From contig JBHGBD010000005.1 in NCBI GenBank assembly GCA_041946825.1, forward strand, positions 186,001 through 250,000: a stretch of 64,000 nucleotides of DNA. The letters are read 5' to 3'. The DNA is from CAZTHM01 sp041946825 (GTDB lineage Bacteria > Acidobacteriota > Terriglobia > UBA7540). The position numbers were made by a program, and so were the translations under genes. The notes beneath the pieces were generated by a model. The model was not told the origin of the DNA and searched no databases. It saw only the letters and a program-made list of their open reading frames with translations. Positions 26,448 through 35,173 of this stretch are shown here, in pieces (position 1 is the stretch's first letter; each line of letters begins with the position of its first letter).

Positions 26448-27788
26448 ATGGACATCACTGAATCATCCTCAAAAAAGACCGGCCGCCGAGAATTCCTGAA
26501 CAAAGCCGCATCGGTGGTTGGCGCGGCGGCGGTTGGCACGACGGCCCTTTCCTACAGCCGCGTGCTGGGCGCGAACGACCGCATCTCGCTCGGCCACATC
26601 GGCGTGGGCAATCGCGGCCGTGGTCTGGACTGGATCGTCTCGAAGCTCAAGACCGAACACAACGTCGAGATGACTGCGGTGTGCGATATCTGGAAGAACA
26701 ACCGCGAGCGAGCGGTGAGGACCAACGAGAAGTTCTACGGCCGCGCGCCACGCGCCTTCGCGCAACCCGAAGAATTGCTGGCGCTCAAGGATGTCGATGC
26801 GGTCCTCATCGCCACGCCCGAGCACTCGCATTCGCCGATGCTCAAGCTGGTCGCGGAGGCCGGCAAAGACGCTTACTGTGAGAAGCCCATGGGCAACGTG
26901 CTGGAAGAGGTGAAGGCCGCGCGCGATGCCGTGCTCTCGCGCAACCTCATCGTGCAGATCGGCACCCAGCACCGCAGCGAGCTCTATCCCCGCGAAGCTC
27001 AGAAGGTGGTTCAGTCAGGCGTGCTGGGCGATGTCAGCAAGGTGGAGGTGGTGTGGAATTACCACGGCCCGCGCTGGCGCGGCCGCCGCGAGGTCAAGGA
27101 AATCCGCCAGGAAGATACCGACTGGCGGCGCTGGCTGATGACCAAGCCCGACCGGCCGTTCGACCCGCAGCTCTATTTTGAATTCCGGCTCTACAAAGAT
27201 TTCTCCAGCGGGATTGCCGATCAATGGCTAAGCCACGGCATCGACCTCGTCCACTGGTTCATGGACGACCCGTTCCCGAAGTCGGTTGTGGCTCAAGGCG
27301 GCATCTTCGCCTGGCACGACGGCCGCGAGAATCCCGATACCTTCCAGGCCCTGCTCGATTACCCCAAGGGATTCATGGTGAGCTACTCCACCAGCTTCGG
27401 CAATGACTCGCCCAGCTTCACGCGCTACATGGGAAAGAACGCCACACTTGTCAACATCGGCGGCGAAGGCAGCCCGCGCTATGAATTGGTCGAGGAGAAG
27501 GGCGTGCACGAGGACGACCCGACGGTTTACGAAAAGCGTACCAAGAAAGATATTCTGCTTCCGGGCGATACCAAGCTGCCATCTACCGGAATCGGCGACG
27601 ACGACCTCCACCACATGCAGAACTGGTTCGAATGCTTGCGCAGCCGCCAGCAGCCTCACGCCACGGTGCATAACGGCTACGGACACTCGGTGGCCTGCAT
27701 CATGGCCGCGCGCTCGTATTGGCAGGGCAAACGCCTCTACTACGACGCCAAGGCGGAAGCGATCCTCGACCACCCGCCGGCGCCATAG
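26448..27788 (+). CDS. Gfo/Idh/MocA oxidoreductase, Tat-exported
   Basis: A 446-residue protein. A Tat signal (GRREFLNKAASVVGAAAVGT) occupies residues 11-30. RISLGHIGVGNRGRG is the nucleotide-binding loop, DAYCEKPMGNVLEEV carries the EKP motif, and SGIADQWLSHGIDLVHWFMD follows in the second domain. ATG at 26448 has AAGGAGGG upstream; an earlier in-frame ATG at 26409 is rejected. It differs clearly in sequence from the oxidoreductase at 22018-23250 and lies on the opposite strand, so it is not a recent duplicate. Probable role: periplasmic oxidation or reduction of a sugar. Confidence 0.9.
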   Translation: MDITESSSKKTGRREFLNKAASVVGAAAVGTTALSYSRVLGANDRISLGHIGVGNRGRGLDWIVSKLKTEHNVEMTAVCDIWKNNRERAVRTNEKFYGRAPRAFAQPEELLALKDVDAVLIATPEHSHSPMLKLVAEAGKDAYCEKPMGNVLEEVKAARDAVLSRNLIVQIGTQHRSELYPREAQKVVQSGVLGDVSKVEVVWNYHGPRWRGRREVKEIRQEDTDWRRWLMTKPDRPFDPQLYFEFRLYKDFSSGIADQWLSHGIDLVHWFMDDPFPKSVVAQGGIFAWHDGRENPDTFQALLDYPKGFMVSYSTSFGNDSPSFTRYMGKNATLVNIGGEGSPRYELVEEKGVHEDDPTVYEKRTKKDILLPGDTKLPSTGIGDDDLHHMQNWFECLRSRQQPHATVHNGYGHSVACIMAARSYWQGKRLYYDAKAEAILDHPPAP

Positions 27789-27952
27789 GCGCGCAGTTTA
27801 TTCGAAGAATGAATTACCATTGTAGTGAGCTACTTTAGGTGATACTGTCACTTTCAGAAGCCGATTGTCCCCTCGCCTCGATGGTCGTTTCGCCGCCGCT
27901 GTGTGGAGGGCGGCTCGGTCGCCCTCGACGAACGTCGCGCTGAGGAGGGATC

Positions 27953-28522
27953 GTGAAGAAGCCGGTCCTAATCTCTCTGGCCGCACTCTTCTTTTCGACG
28001 CCGACGCTGGCACAAGAATCCTACCCGCGGGTCGAGGTCGCGGGCGGATATTCTCTCCTGGTCGTCGATCGGGCGCGCCGAAACATGCCCAAAGGCTGGA
28101 CCGCCGGCGTCGCCGTGAATTTCCACCGCAACTTCGGGATCGAGACGAACTTCGCGGGCCACTATGGGCACCTTACCGTGCCGCTGGCTGACGAAAGCTA
28201 CTACCTCTTTCAAGGCGGGCCACGCGTTACCCTCCGGTTGAAGAGACTGACACCGTGGGCTCACGCTTTGTTCGGGGTTTCCCAGAGCCGGATCGCAGGC
28301 GCCAGCGTGACGAAGACCGATTTTGCCGAGAGCTTCGGCGGCGGGCTGGACGTCAACATTCACAAGCGAGTCGCCCTGCGCGTCGTCCAAGCCGACTACG
28401 TACGGATGCAAATCAATGATGTGTCTTTAGGAGGGACTGGCTTTGGTCTGCTTGCCGGTCCGACGCCAGCCAACAACCTCTCGCTTTCATTTGGGTTCGT
28501 ACTTAAGCTTGGCGGCGGTTAG
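27953..28522 (+). CDS. Small outer-membrane beta-barrel protein
   Basis: A 189-residue protein starting at GTG 27953 with GAGGAGGG upstream. The signal peptide (KPVLISLAALFFSTPTLAQ) is followed by alternating strands such as VEVAGGYSLLVV, TAGVAVNFHRNFGIETNFAG and VTLRLKRLTPWAHALFGVSQ, ending in a final strand SLSFGFVLKL. The size and pattern match OmpX/OmpA-like eight-stranded barrels. No specific function can be read. A 164-bp gap separates it from the oxidoreductase, and it converges with the ADP-ribosylglycohydrolase gene, leaving 51 bp. Confidence 0.75.
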   Translation: MKKPVLISLAALFFSTPTLAQESYPRVEVAGGYSLLVVDRARRNMPKGWTAGVAVNFHRNFGIETNFAGHYGHLTVPLADESYYLFQGGPRVTLRLKRLTPWAHALFGVSQSRIAGASVTKTDFAESFGGGLDVNIHKRVALRVVQADYVRMQINDVSLGGTGFGLLAGPTPANNLSLSFGFVLKLGGG

Positions 28523-28573
28523 AACACCTGCCGGCGGCAATGCCGCGGCCCTCAATGACGGAGGTCCGCGCCA

Positions 28574-30199
28574 CTATTTCCGAAACACAATCAAATCCTC
28601 GATGTGGACCCACGCGCCTTTGGAACCCGGATAGGGCTCGCCGCGGACGACGACGCGGAGGACGTGCTTTCCCGGCGCGAGGTCAAACTTACCCCACAAG
28701 GCTTCGCCGTCGCGAACCCCGTCTTCGTTGTACGCGTCGATTGTCAAGGGGTCCATTCCTCCAAAGAAAGTAAGGCTAGTGGGCGGCGCTGGGCCCTGAC
28801 CCCTGGTCATTAATACGTTGTCGAGAAATACGAATACCGTTCCGCAATCGGGACCGAGACTCCCCACCAGCATGGCGCCGGTGCCTTCGAACGTGACCGT
28901 TGCTTCCGCGCCTTTCGTTTTCGAGCGCATGCCCTTCTCATCCCCGCCGGACTTTTCCCAAGCTCCCTGCCATTTCCAACGCGCGCCCGCTGTGGCGATG
29001 CGCTCGATGACTTTGCCGGGCGCGAACTGCTCGAGCTTAAGCGTCGCCGGACTTTGCGCGGGAATCTCGCAAGACTCCGCCGAAACTTTTCCGCCCTCCT
29101 TCGCGATGACGAACTGGGCGCGCTTCACGGTGCTCGCGACAATCGAGTTGAACGAATAGTCGGTGTAGGAAAACTTGCTGTCGGCGATTGCCCCAAGCGG
29201 CGCCGTCCACTTTGCCGGAATGCGCTTGTAGCCGAGCATCACTCCGAGGATTCCCACCGCGCTCGAAGGATTGCAGTCGCTGTCCTGCCCGGCGCGCATC
29301 GAGACTTCCATCGTCTTCTCGAAATCGCCGTTGCCGTAGAGCAACCCCAGCGCCACGTAAGCGCCGTTCAGCGACGCGTCGATATTGAACGGGCGCAGCG
29401 CGCCGTCGGGACAGGGATCGTCCTTGTCCCACTTGTCCTCGATCAGCCGCCAGGTCTTCTTCCAGTCGGGATTTTCCGCCGACCACTTCAGCACATCGCG
29501 AATCACCTGCGCGTAAACGCTGCCCGCCGGAATCGCCGCGAGACCCGCCTCGACCACCTTGCGCGGATCTTTCTCGAAGAACGCCGCGGCGTACATCCCT
29601 CCGAAAAACACGCCGCCGTAAACGCCGTCGCCGTAGTTCATCACGTGGCCGACGCGCTCGGCGTAATGCTGCGCGGCGCGCGGCAGCCCGGGGCACATCA
29701 AGCCGATAAAATCCGACTCGATCTGAAAATCGATGTCGTTGGCGTGCAGGTTGTGCGCGGGATTTCCGGACGCGGGCGCTTTCACTCCGCGGCGCAGCAG
29801 CCGTCGCGCGGCGAGGTTGGCATGCCAGAGCATGTACTTCGAATCCTTGAAGGCTTCGCCGTACTGCTCGGTCGTGGCGTCGAGCCCGACGCGGTCCATC
29901 ACGCCGGCGAACGTCATCTCAACATAGAGATCGTCTTGATCGAGCGCGCCTTTTAATTCCTCCGGTTTCCAATCGCGTGGCGTCTCATTGATCTTCCCGC
30001 GGAAGCGGAACTCCGTCGGCGCGCCGTAAGTTACGCCAATCATCTGTCCCGCCCAGCCGCCGCGAATCTTGTCTTCGAGCTCCGCCCGCGAAATGGTCCG
30101 CATCGCCGGAGAAGCGGCCGCGCGGTAAGCGTTTCCAATCACCATCCCCACCGCCGGCAACAAAGCCATCAAACCGATGAGCAATCTGGTTCGCCACAT
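28574..30199 (-). CDS. Exported ADP-ribosylglycohydrolase-family protein
   Basis: A 541-residue protein. The signal segment LLIGLMALLPAVGMVIGNAY is followed by an ADP-ribosylglycohydrolase fold at about residues 40-370. ELEDKIRGGWAGQMIGVTYG opens the domain, DQDDLYVEMTF is the first metal motif, and SMRAGQDSDCNPSSAVGILG carries the DxD metal pair. The C-terminal 150 residues look like a beta-rich carbohydrate-binding module (VHIEDLIVF). ATG at 30199 has GGAGG upstream. Cytosolic relatives remove ADP-ribose from proteins. An exported one with a sugar-binding tail more likely acts on a nucleoside or glycosidic substrate outside the cytoplasm; that is inference. Confidence 0.85.
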   Translation of the reverse strand: MWRTRLLIGLMALLPAVGMVIGNAYRAAASPAMRTISRAELEDKIRGGWAGQMIGVTYGAPTEFRFRGKINETPRDWKPEELKGALDQDDLYVEMTFAGVMDRVGLDATTEQYGEAFKDSKYMLWHANLAARRLLRRGVKAPASGNPAHNLHANDIDFQIESDFIGLMCPGLPRAAQHYAERVGHVMNYGDGVYGGVFFGGMYAAAFFEKDPRKVVEAGLAAIPAGSVYAQVIRDVLKWSAENPDWKKTWRLIEDKWDKDDPCPDGALRPFNIDASLNGAYVALGLLYGNGDFEKTMEVSMRAGQDSDCNPSSAVGILGVMLGYKRIPAKWTAPLGAIADSKFSYTDYSFNSIVASTVKRAQFVIAKEGGKVSAESCEIPAQSPATLKLEQFAPGKVIERIATAGARWKWQGAWEKSGGDEKGMRSKTKGAEATVTFEGTGAMLVGSLGPDCGTVFVFLDNVLMTRGQGPAPPTSLTFFGGMDPLTIDAYNEDGVRDGEALWGKFDLAPGKHVLRVVVRGEPYPGSKGAWVHIEDLIVFRK

Positions 30200-30514
30200 G
30201 AGTGCCTCCGATATCTTATTTCGAATGCTTACCAATGCCTCCAGTCGCTTGTACGCGGCGCGCAACCGGGAGCGAAACGCAACTTTAATGGAGTCGACCT
30301 GAATACGCCAGCCATCGCCAAAGAAAAAGCTTGATGGCCGGGTTACCTTTTCACGCTCGCGGCGTCTAACGATTCAAGACAGCGATTGGCAAGCAAGGAC
30401 TGACAGACGCCGGAGACGAAGATGGGAACGGAAATTAACATCACTTCAGGAAACTTTATCCCCCCCGGCGTCGTATATAGCAACAGCAGCAAGATTCGGG
30501 GGGAAGGAGGCGCC
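30200..30514. other. Divergent intergenic region
   Basis: These 315 bases lie between the ADP-ribosylglycohydrolase and the small protein at 30515. A short in-frame extension of each neighbour enters it but lacks ribosome-binding sites. I see no repeat family member and no convincing promoter pair. Confidence 0.5.
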
Positions 30515-30784
30515 ATGATACTCAGACTGAACGGCAACACGAGGATCGAGGATATGCGGAACCATCCGGTGGAAGTGATCGAGAAACTCCGCCGGCTGCT
30601 GGCCTCGGGCGCGACGGCCTATCCCGACCCGAACCGCAAGAACTTCTACGACGTCGAGAACGGCTCGCGCTGGTTCTATATCCATATGGCGCCGACCGGG
30701 AACGTGTGGCTGCTCGCCTCCTGGATAAAAGAGCAGAAGCCAGCGCCGGCGTTCGCCGCCGGGTTCGTTGCGGCCCGCCCGTAA
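30515..30784 (+). CDS. Small conserved protein of unknown function
   Basis: An 89-residue protein (MILRLNGNTRIEDMRNHPVE and on) with ATG at 30515 preceded by GGAAGGAGG. The frame opens earlier at 30422, but that extension has no ribosome-binding site. It contains KLRRLLASGATAYPDPNRKN and SRWFYIHMAPTGNVWLLASW, a pattern I associate with a short hypothetical family in acidobacterial genomes. No transmembrane segment or metal motif is visible. It lies 145 bp ahead of the restriction-modification gene, with no sign that the two are linked. Confidence 0.65.
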   Translation: MILRLNGNTRIEDMRNHPVEVIEKLRRLLASGATAYPDPNRKNFYDVENGSRWFYIHMAPTGNVWLLASWIKEQKPAPAFAAGFVAARP

Positions 30785-30929
30785 GTACACCCGCAATCGC
30801 ACTGAGTTCCCTCTTCAATCGAGCGGTCAGTCGTTCCGGGTGCCTTGCGGGCGCCGCCCGCGCGCTCTTTTTCCCCTGTATTCGGTCTACCGTCTACTGT
30901 TTTACTGGTGTTAAAATAACCGCCGCAGC

Positions 30930-33900
30930 ATGACCGCGCGCGGTCCCATCTCGCCCAGCCATCGTGCCATCCGAAGATACTATGAAAATGTTGCCGCCTT
31001 GCGCGACCAGCACGTTTTCGATGAGATGAACGTCCGCTCCGCCTTCGAGATGCTTCTGGCGGACGCCGCCAAGCTCAAAGGCTGGACACTGATCCCAGAG
31101 CTTTCGGAGAAATCCGGCGGCAGCCTCGTTCGCCCCGACGGGACCATCCGCGACGCGAACAGCCTCCCGCGCGGCCATTGGGAAGCCAAAGACACCAAGG
31201 ACGACCTTGCGGCCGAGATCAAAAAGAAGGCCTCGCGCGGCTATCCGCTGAACAACATCATTTTCGAGGACACCGAGCGCGGAGTCCTTTACCAGAACAA
31301 GCAGCAAGTCAACGGCGAGTACAACCTCGGCAACCCCAAAGAGCTCGTCGCCCTCCTCAACCAATTCTTCTCCCACGTCGAGCCGGACATCGAAAGTTTC
31401 GAGGAGGCGGTCGAGGAATTCAAGGAACGCGTGCCGGAGCTGGCGCGCGGCCTGGTCGAGAAGATCCAGCAGGCGCACCGTGACAACGCCCGCTTTCAGA
31501 CCGCCTTCGACAATTTTTTCGACCTATGCCGCACGGCGCTCAATCCCAACATCCGGGTCGAGGCAGTGGATGAAATGCTCGTCCAGCACCTGCTGACCGA
31601 GCGCCTGTTCCGCACGGTATTTAGCAACCCCGAGTTCGTCAAGCGCAACGCCATCGCCGCCGAAGTGGAGCACGTCATCGAAGCGCTGGTGAGCAAAAGC
31701 TTCGACCGCACGGAATTCCTCAAGGGCCTGGACCGCTTCTACGTGGCCATCGAAAGCGCCGCGCGCTACCTGCCCGACTTCAGCGAGAAACAGCATTTCC
31801 TGAACACCATCTACGAGCGCTTCTTCCAGGGCTATTCGGTGAAAGTGGCGGACACGCTCGGCATCGTCTACACGCCGCAGGAAATCGTCAATTTCATGTG
31901 CGCGAGCGTGGCAGAAGTATTGGAGAAGGATTTCGGCAAATCGCTCGCGAGCCCTGACGTTTTCATCATCGATCCCTGCACGGGCACTGGCAATTTCATC
32001 GTCAACCTCATGCGGCGCATCCCGCAGCGCGACCTGCCGCGCGTGTACCGCGAGCAACTCTTTGCCAACGAAGTGATGCTCCTGCCTTACTACATCGCCG
32101 CCCTCAATATCGAGCACGCCTACTTCGAGTTGACCGGGACCTATGAACCCTTCGAGGGGCTGTGCTTCGTGGATACGCTCGACCTTGCCGAAGGCAGCCA
32201 GCACGCCCTTGGGTTCATGACGCAGAAAAACGCGGAGCGCGTCGAGCGCCAGCGCAAGGCGCCCATAACGGTAGTCATCGGCAACCCGCCGTACAACATG
32301 AACCAGCAGAATGAGAACGACAACAACAAGAATCGGAAGTACGAGATCATTGACCGGCGTGTGGCGGAAACCTACGCCAAGGATTCCAAGGCCAGCAGCA
32401 AGACCGCGCTGTCAGACCCCTACGTGAAGTTTTTCCGCTGGGCTACGGACAGACTTCAAAACCGCGATGGGATTGTGTCGTTCGTGTCCAACAATAGCTT
32501 CGTGGACCAGCACGCCTTCGACGGCATGCGCAAGCATTTCCTCCGAGATTTCACCCGCGTATATCACATGGACTTGCACGGGAACGTCCGGCGCAACCCG
32601 AAATTGAGCGGGACGACTCATAACGTCTTCGGGATTCAAGTGGGCGTGGGCATCACGTTGGCCGTCCGCGGGCGTAGCACGGGCGTCCGTGGCACGGGCG
32701 TCTCGCCCGTGGCTGGCCACGGCCAGGATGGCCGTGCCACGAGCGGTGGCACGGGCGTCTCGCCCGTGGAAAACCATGGCCTAGCAGGCCATGCCACACT
32801 GAAGATACGTCATGGCGCTTACCTGCCTCATTGGACGCGTGAGGGCGGCACTTATGCAGTCTGCTTCCGGCTGAACGACTCGCTGCCTGGCCACGTCATC
32901 GAGGCGTGGGAGTTTGAGAGGAAGGATATCGTCAAGACTGCCCAGCAAATGAGCCGCCCGCTGAGCAACCAAGAACAAGAGCGCCTTGATCAGCTCTTTT
33001 CCGAAAAGGTCGAGAAATATTTGGACGAAGGGAGCGGCGCGTGCTGGCTGCGGCGGCATGAAGTGGCCGAAGCGGTAGCAACAGCGCTCAAGCACTTTGA
33101 CGGCGAGCGTTACCGCCTCATTGCGTGGTGTGTCATGCCCAACCACGTCCACTGCGTCGTGCAGCCGCTGGCCGCGTTTCAGCTATCTGGCATTTTGCAC
33201 TCGTGGAAGTCGTTTTCGTCCAAGGAGGCCAACCGGCTGCTCGGCCGAAGCGGGCAGTTCTGGCAAGCGGAATACTACGACCACTTGATCCGGGACGAGC
33301 AGGATTTCCTCCGCCAGATCGAGTACGTTCTTACTAACCCGTCGCGCGCAGGACTCAAAGAGTGGGAATGGGTCGGCAGTGGTACTTCTGGTGGCACGGG
33401 TGGTGGCACGGGCGTCTCGCCCGTGGAACATGGGCAGGATGCCCATGCCACACTCCGGTATTTCCGCGTGCCCGAGGATTGGCGCAAGGAGCAAAAACTG
33501 CAGCAACTCAACCGACTCGGAACCGTTTCCGAGGTTCCGTGGGCGGGCCTCACGCCTGATCCCGCCGGCCTGTGGCTCGTGCCTGAACACGCCGAGGAGT
33601 TCAAAGCCTTCGTTCCCCTGGGGAGCAAGGTGGCCAAGGCCGCGGATTCAGCGAGCCCGAAGGCCATATTCAAAATCTTCTCGGGCGGCGTGAAGACGAA
33701 CCGCGACGAGGTCGCTTACGACTTCAGCAGGAAGGCGCTTGCGGAGCGCATTCAACGCTTTATTGACGACTACAACGGCGAAGTGGATCGCTATAAGCGC
33801 AGCCGTGGCACGGGCGTCTCGCCCGTGAATAAACACGGCCTGGAAGGCCGTGCCACGAGCGGCGTCCCGTCCATCGATGAGTTCGTGCGCTACGACAAGA

Positions 33901-35024
33901 TCAAATGGAGCCGGGATCTGAAAAAAGCTCTACAGCGCGGCAACTATGCGGCTTACGACGCGGCGAAGGTCAGGACGGCACTTTACCGGCCATTCACGAC
34001 CCGCTGGCTGTTCTTTGATCGAGTCGTAGACGAAGAGGTCTATAACCTACCGTTGATCTACCCGAGGCCGGACGCAGAGTCTGAGAACCGGCTCATCGCC
34101 TTAACAGGACCTGCATCCGAGAAGCCGTTCATGGCGATGGCGGCCAAGTGTCTACCCGACTTTCATCTTGTTGGTCCTGGCGCGACGACACAATGCCTAC
34201 CCTTCTACGGCTACAACGAAGACGGCACGAACCGTCGGGAAAACGTCACCAACTGGGCGTTGGAACATTTTCGCAAGCATTACGCCGACGACAAGATCAC
34301 CAAGTGGGACATCTTCTATTACGTCTATGCCGTGCTGCATCATCCCGAGTACAGGTCGAAGTACGCCGAGAATCTGAAGCGCGGGTTGCCGCGGATTCCG
34401 CTGGCGGGCTGTCATTCTGAGGATCCCGATGCCCTTCATCGGGAGACGAAGAATCCCGGCAGTGCAGGAACTGAAAAAGATCCTTCGGCTTCGCCTCAGG
34501 ATGACAGCGTGCGGCCTCAGGATGACAAGGAACCCTTCTGGGCATTCGCCAAGGCGGGCAAGGAACTGGCCGAACTGCACATCAACTACGAAACCATCGA
34601 GCCGTATCCGCTGAAGTATGTGGAGACGGCAGGCTCGCCGCGGCGCTCCCTCAACTCCCGCCCCTCTCCCCGAGGGAGAGAGTGGCCCGGAGGGCCGGGT
34701 GAGGGCGGTCACACGCCACAACCACTCTCCTACCGTGTCGACGACAAGATGCGGCTCGCGAAAGACCGTCTGTCACTGAAGGTAAACGACACGCTGACGC
34801 TCTCGGGCATCCCGCCCGAGACGTTCGAATACCGCCTGGGCAACCGCTCCGCGCTCGAATGGGTGATTGACCAATACCAGGTGACCGAGGACAAGCATTC
34901 CGGTATCCGCTCCGACCCGAACCGCGCGGACGATCCCGAATACATCGTCAAGCTGGTCGGGCGCGTCATCCGGGTCAGCCTCGAAACTGTCCGCATCGTC
35001 CAAACCCTGCCCCCGCTTCAGTAG
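30930..35024 (+). CDS. Type IIG/ISP-like restriction-modification enzyme interrupted in frame by a RAYT and repeats
   Basis: A 1364-codon open frame. Residues 60-95 hold a nuclease motif (D at about 70-75 and EAK at 85-87). The N6-adenine methyltransferase follows with motif I DPCTGTGNF at 348-356 and motif IV GNPPYN at 451-456. Later segments (NRYRLI..., APLRYFRVPEDWRK-like region at about 844, and LPPETFEYRLGNRSALEWV-like end) resemble the target-recognition part of type ISP enzymes. No helicase domain is present, so it is closer to type IIG. In-frame insertions occupy about residues 587-841 (RAYT with REP hairpins), 959-976, 1161-1199 and 1241-1259. No stop or shift results. Whether the enzyme is active is unknown. 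Confidence 0.85.
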   Translation: MTARGPISPSHRAIRRYYENVAALRDQHVFDEMNVRSAFEMLLADAAKLKGWTLIPELSEKSGGSLVRPDGTIRDANSLPRGHWEAKDTKDDLAAEIKKKASRGYPLNNIIFEDTERGVLYQNKQQVNGEYNLGNPKELVALLNQFFSHVEPDIESFEEAVEEFKERVPELARGLVEKIQQAHRDNARFQTAFDNFFDLCRTALNPNIRVEAVDEMLVQHLLTERLFRTVFSNPEFVKRNAIAAEVEHVIEALVSKSFDRTEFLKGLDRFYVAIESAARYLPDFSEKQHFLNTIYERFFQGYSVKVADTLGIVYTPQEIVNFMCASVAEVLEKDFGKSLASPDVFIIDPCTGTGNFIVNLMRRIPQRDLPRVYREQLFANEVMLLPYYIAALNIEHAYFELTGTYEPFEGLCFVDTLDLAEGSQHALGFMTQKNAERVERQRKAPITVVIGNPPYNMNQQNENDNNKNRKYEIIDRRVAETYAKDSKASSKTALSDPYVKFFRWATDRLQNRDGIVSFVSNNSFVDQHAFDGMRKHFLRDFTRVYHMDLHGNVRRNPKLSGTTHNVFGIQVGVGITLAVRGRSTGVRGTGVSPVAGHGQDGRATSGGTGVSPVENHGLAGHATLKIRHGAYLPHWTREGGTYAVCFRLNDSLPGHVIEAWEFERKDIVKTAQQMSRPLSNQEQERLDQLFSEKVEKYLDEGSGACWLRRHEVAEAVATALKHFDGERYRLIAWCVMPNHVHCVVQPLAAFQLSGILHSWKSFSSKEANRLLGRSGQFWQAEYYDHLIRDEQDFLRQIEYVLTNPSRAGLKEWEWVGSGTSGGTGGGTGVSPVEHGQDAHATLRYFRVPEDWRKEQKLQQLNRLGTVSEVPWAGLTPDPAGLWLVPEHAEEFKAFVPLGSKVAKAADSASPKAIFKIFSGGVKTNRDEVAYDFSRKALAERIQRFIDDYNGEVDRYKRSRGTGVSPVNKHGLEGRATSGVPSIDEFVRYDKIKWSRDLKKALQRGNYAAYDAAKVRTALYRPFTTRWLFFDRVVDEEVYNLPLIYPRPDAESENRLIALTGPASEKPFMAMAAKCLPDFHLVGPGATTQCLPFYGYNEDGTNRRENVTNWALEHFRKHYADDKITKWDIFYYVYAVLHHPEYRSKYAENLKRGLPRIPLAGCHSEDPDALHRETKNPGSAGTEKDPSASPQDDSVRPQDDKEPFWAFAKAGKELAELHINYETIEPYPLKYVETAGSPRRSLNSRPSPRGREWPGGPGEGGHTPQPLSYRVDDKMRLAKDRLSLKVNDTLTLSGIPPETFEYRLGNRSALEWVIDQYQVTEDKHSGIRSDPNRADDPEYIVKLVGRVIRVSLETVRIVQTLPPLQ
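32688..33451 (+). mobile_element. REP-associated tyrosine transposase (RAYT) with flanking REP hairpins, inside the R-M gene
   Basis: From about 32801 to 33380 the host frame encodes a complete RAYT. It opens HGAYLPHWTREGGTYAVCFR, has the HUH motif in WCVMPNHVHCVV (codons 736-741) and the catalytic tyrosine in QAEYYDHLIRDE (codons 782-783), and ends IEYVLTNPSRAGLKEWEW. Two REP units lie on the left (32688-32742 and 32746-32798) and one on the right (33401-33451), each built on GGCACGGGCGTCTCGCCCGT followed by a second small stem. RAYTs cut single-stranded DNA at REP hairpins. This copy has no start codon of its own in a good context and would be made only as an internal domain. Confidence 0.9.
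33803..33858 (+). repeat. Fourth REP unit inside the R-M gene
   Basis: A full REP unit (CGTGGCACGGGCGTCTCGCC at its left end, GGCCGTGCCACG at its right) lies 350 bp after the RAYT block, in frame, encoding GTGVSPVNKHGLEGRATS. It is separated from the transposase by normal enzyme sequence, so it is an independent insertion or the residue of one. Confidence 0.9.
34411..34526 (+). repeat. Inverted-repeat element inside the R-M gene (CHSEE.. type)
   Basis: GTCATTCTGAGGATC at 34411-34425 pairs with the CCTCAGGATGAC end of the right arm at 34479-34505, and a partial third copy of the arm ends at 34526. The inner part has its own hairpin around ATCCCGATGCCCTTCATCGG. It is read in frame as HSEDPDALHRETKNPG and SASPQDDSVRPQDD. 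This resembles a widely dispersed intergenic repeat that I recognise from many bacterial genomes. Confidence 0.8.
34650..34706 (+). repeat. PLSPRGRG-type repeat inside the R-M gene
   Basis: CCCTCTCCCCGAGGGAGAGA forms a hairpin, followed by GGCCCGGAGGGCCGGGTGAG. It is the same family as 19385-19530 and 43686-43800, and it is read in frame as RPSPRGREWPGGPGEGG. It lies about 320 bp before the stop codon. Confidence 0.8.
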
Positions 35025-35173
35025 AGGCGGGTTTAGCTCGCCAGGGCGGCGTATCGCCGCCGCTGCGGGCCGGTGGCGCAAAACCCACAATGTTTCGGAG
35101 TCATTTTCCTGCGTCGTTTCAGTTGTATTTTGCCGCGGATTCGCGTGCGGCTATAATGCGGCGCGAGGCGTCC

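Noticed and set aside
32412..33836. Minus-strand frames reading HGRDARAT-like peptides
   Set aside because: These are antisense translations of the REP units within the R-M gene, not genes.
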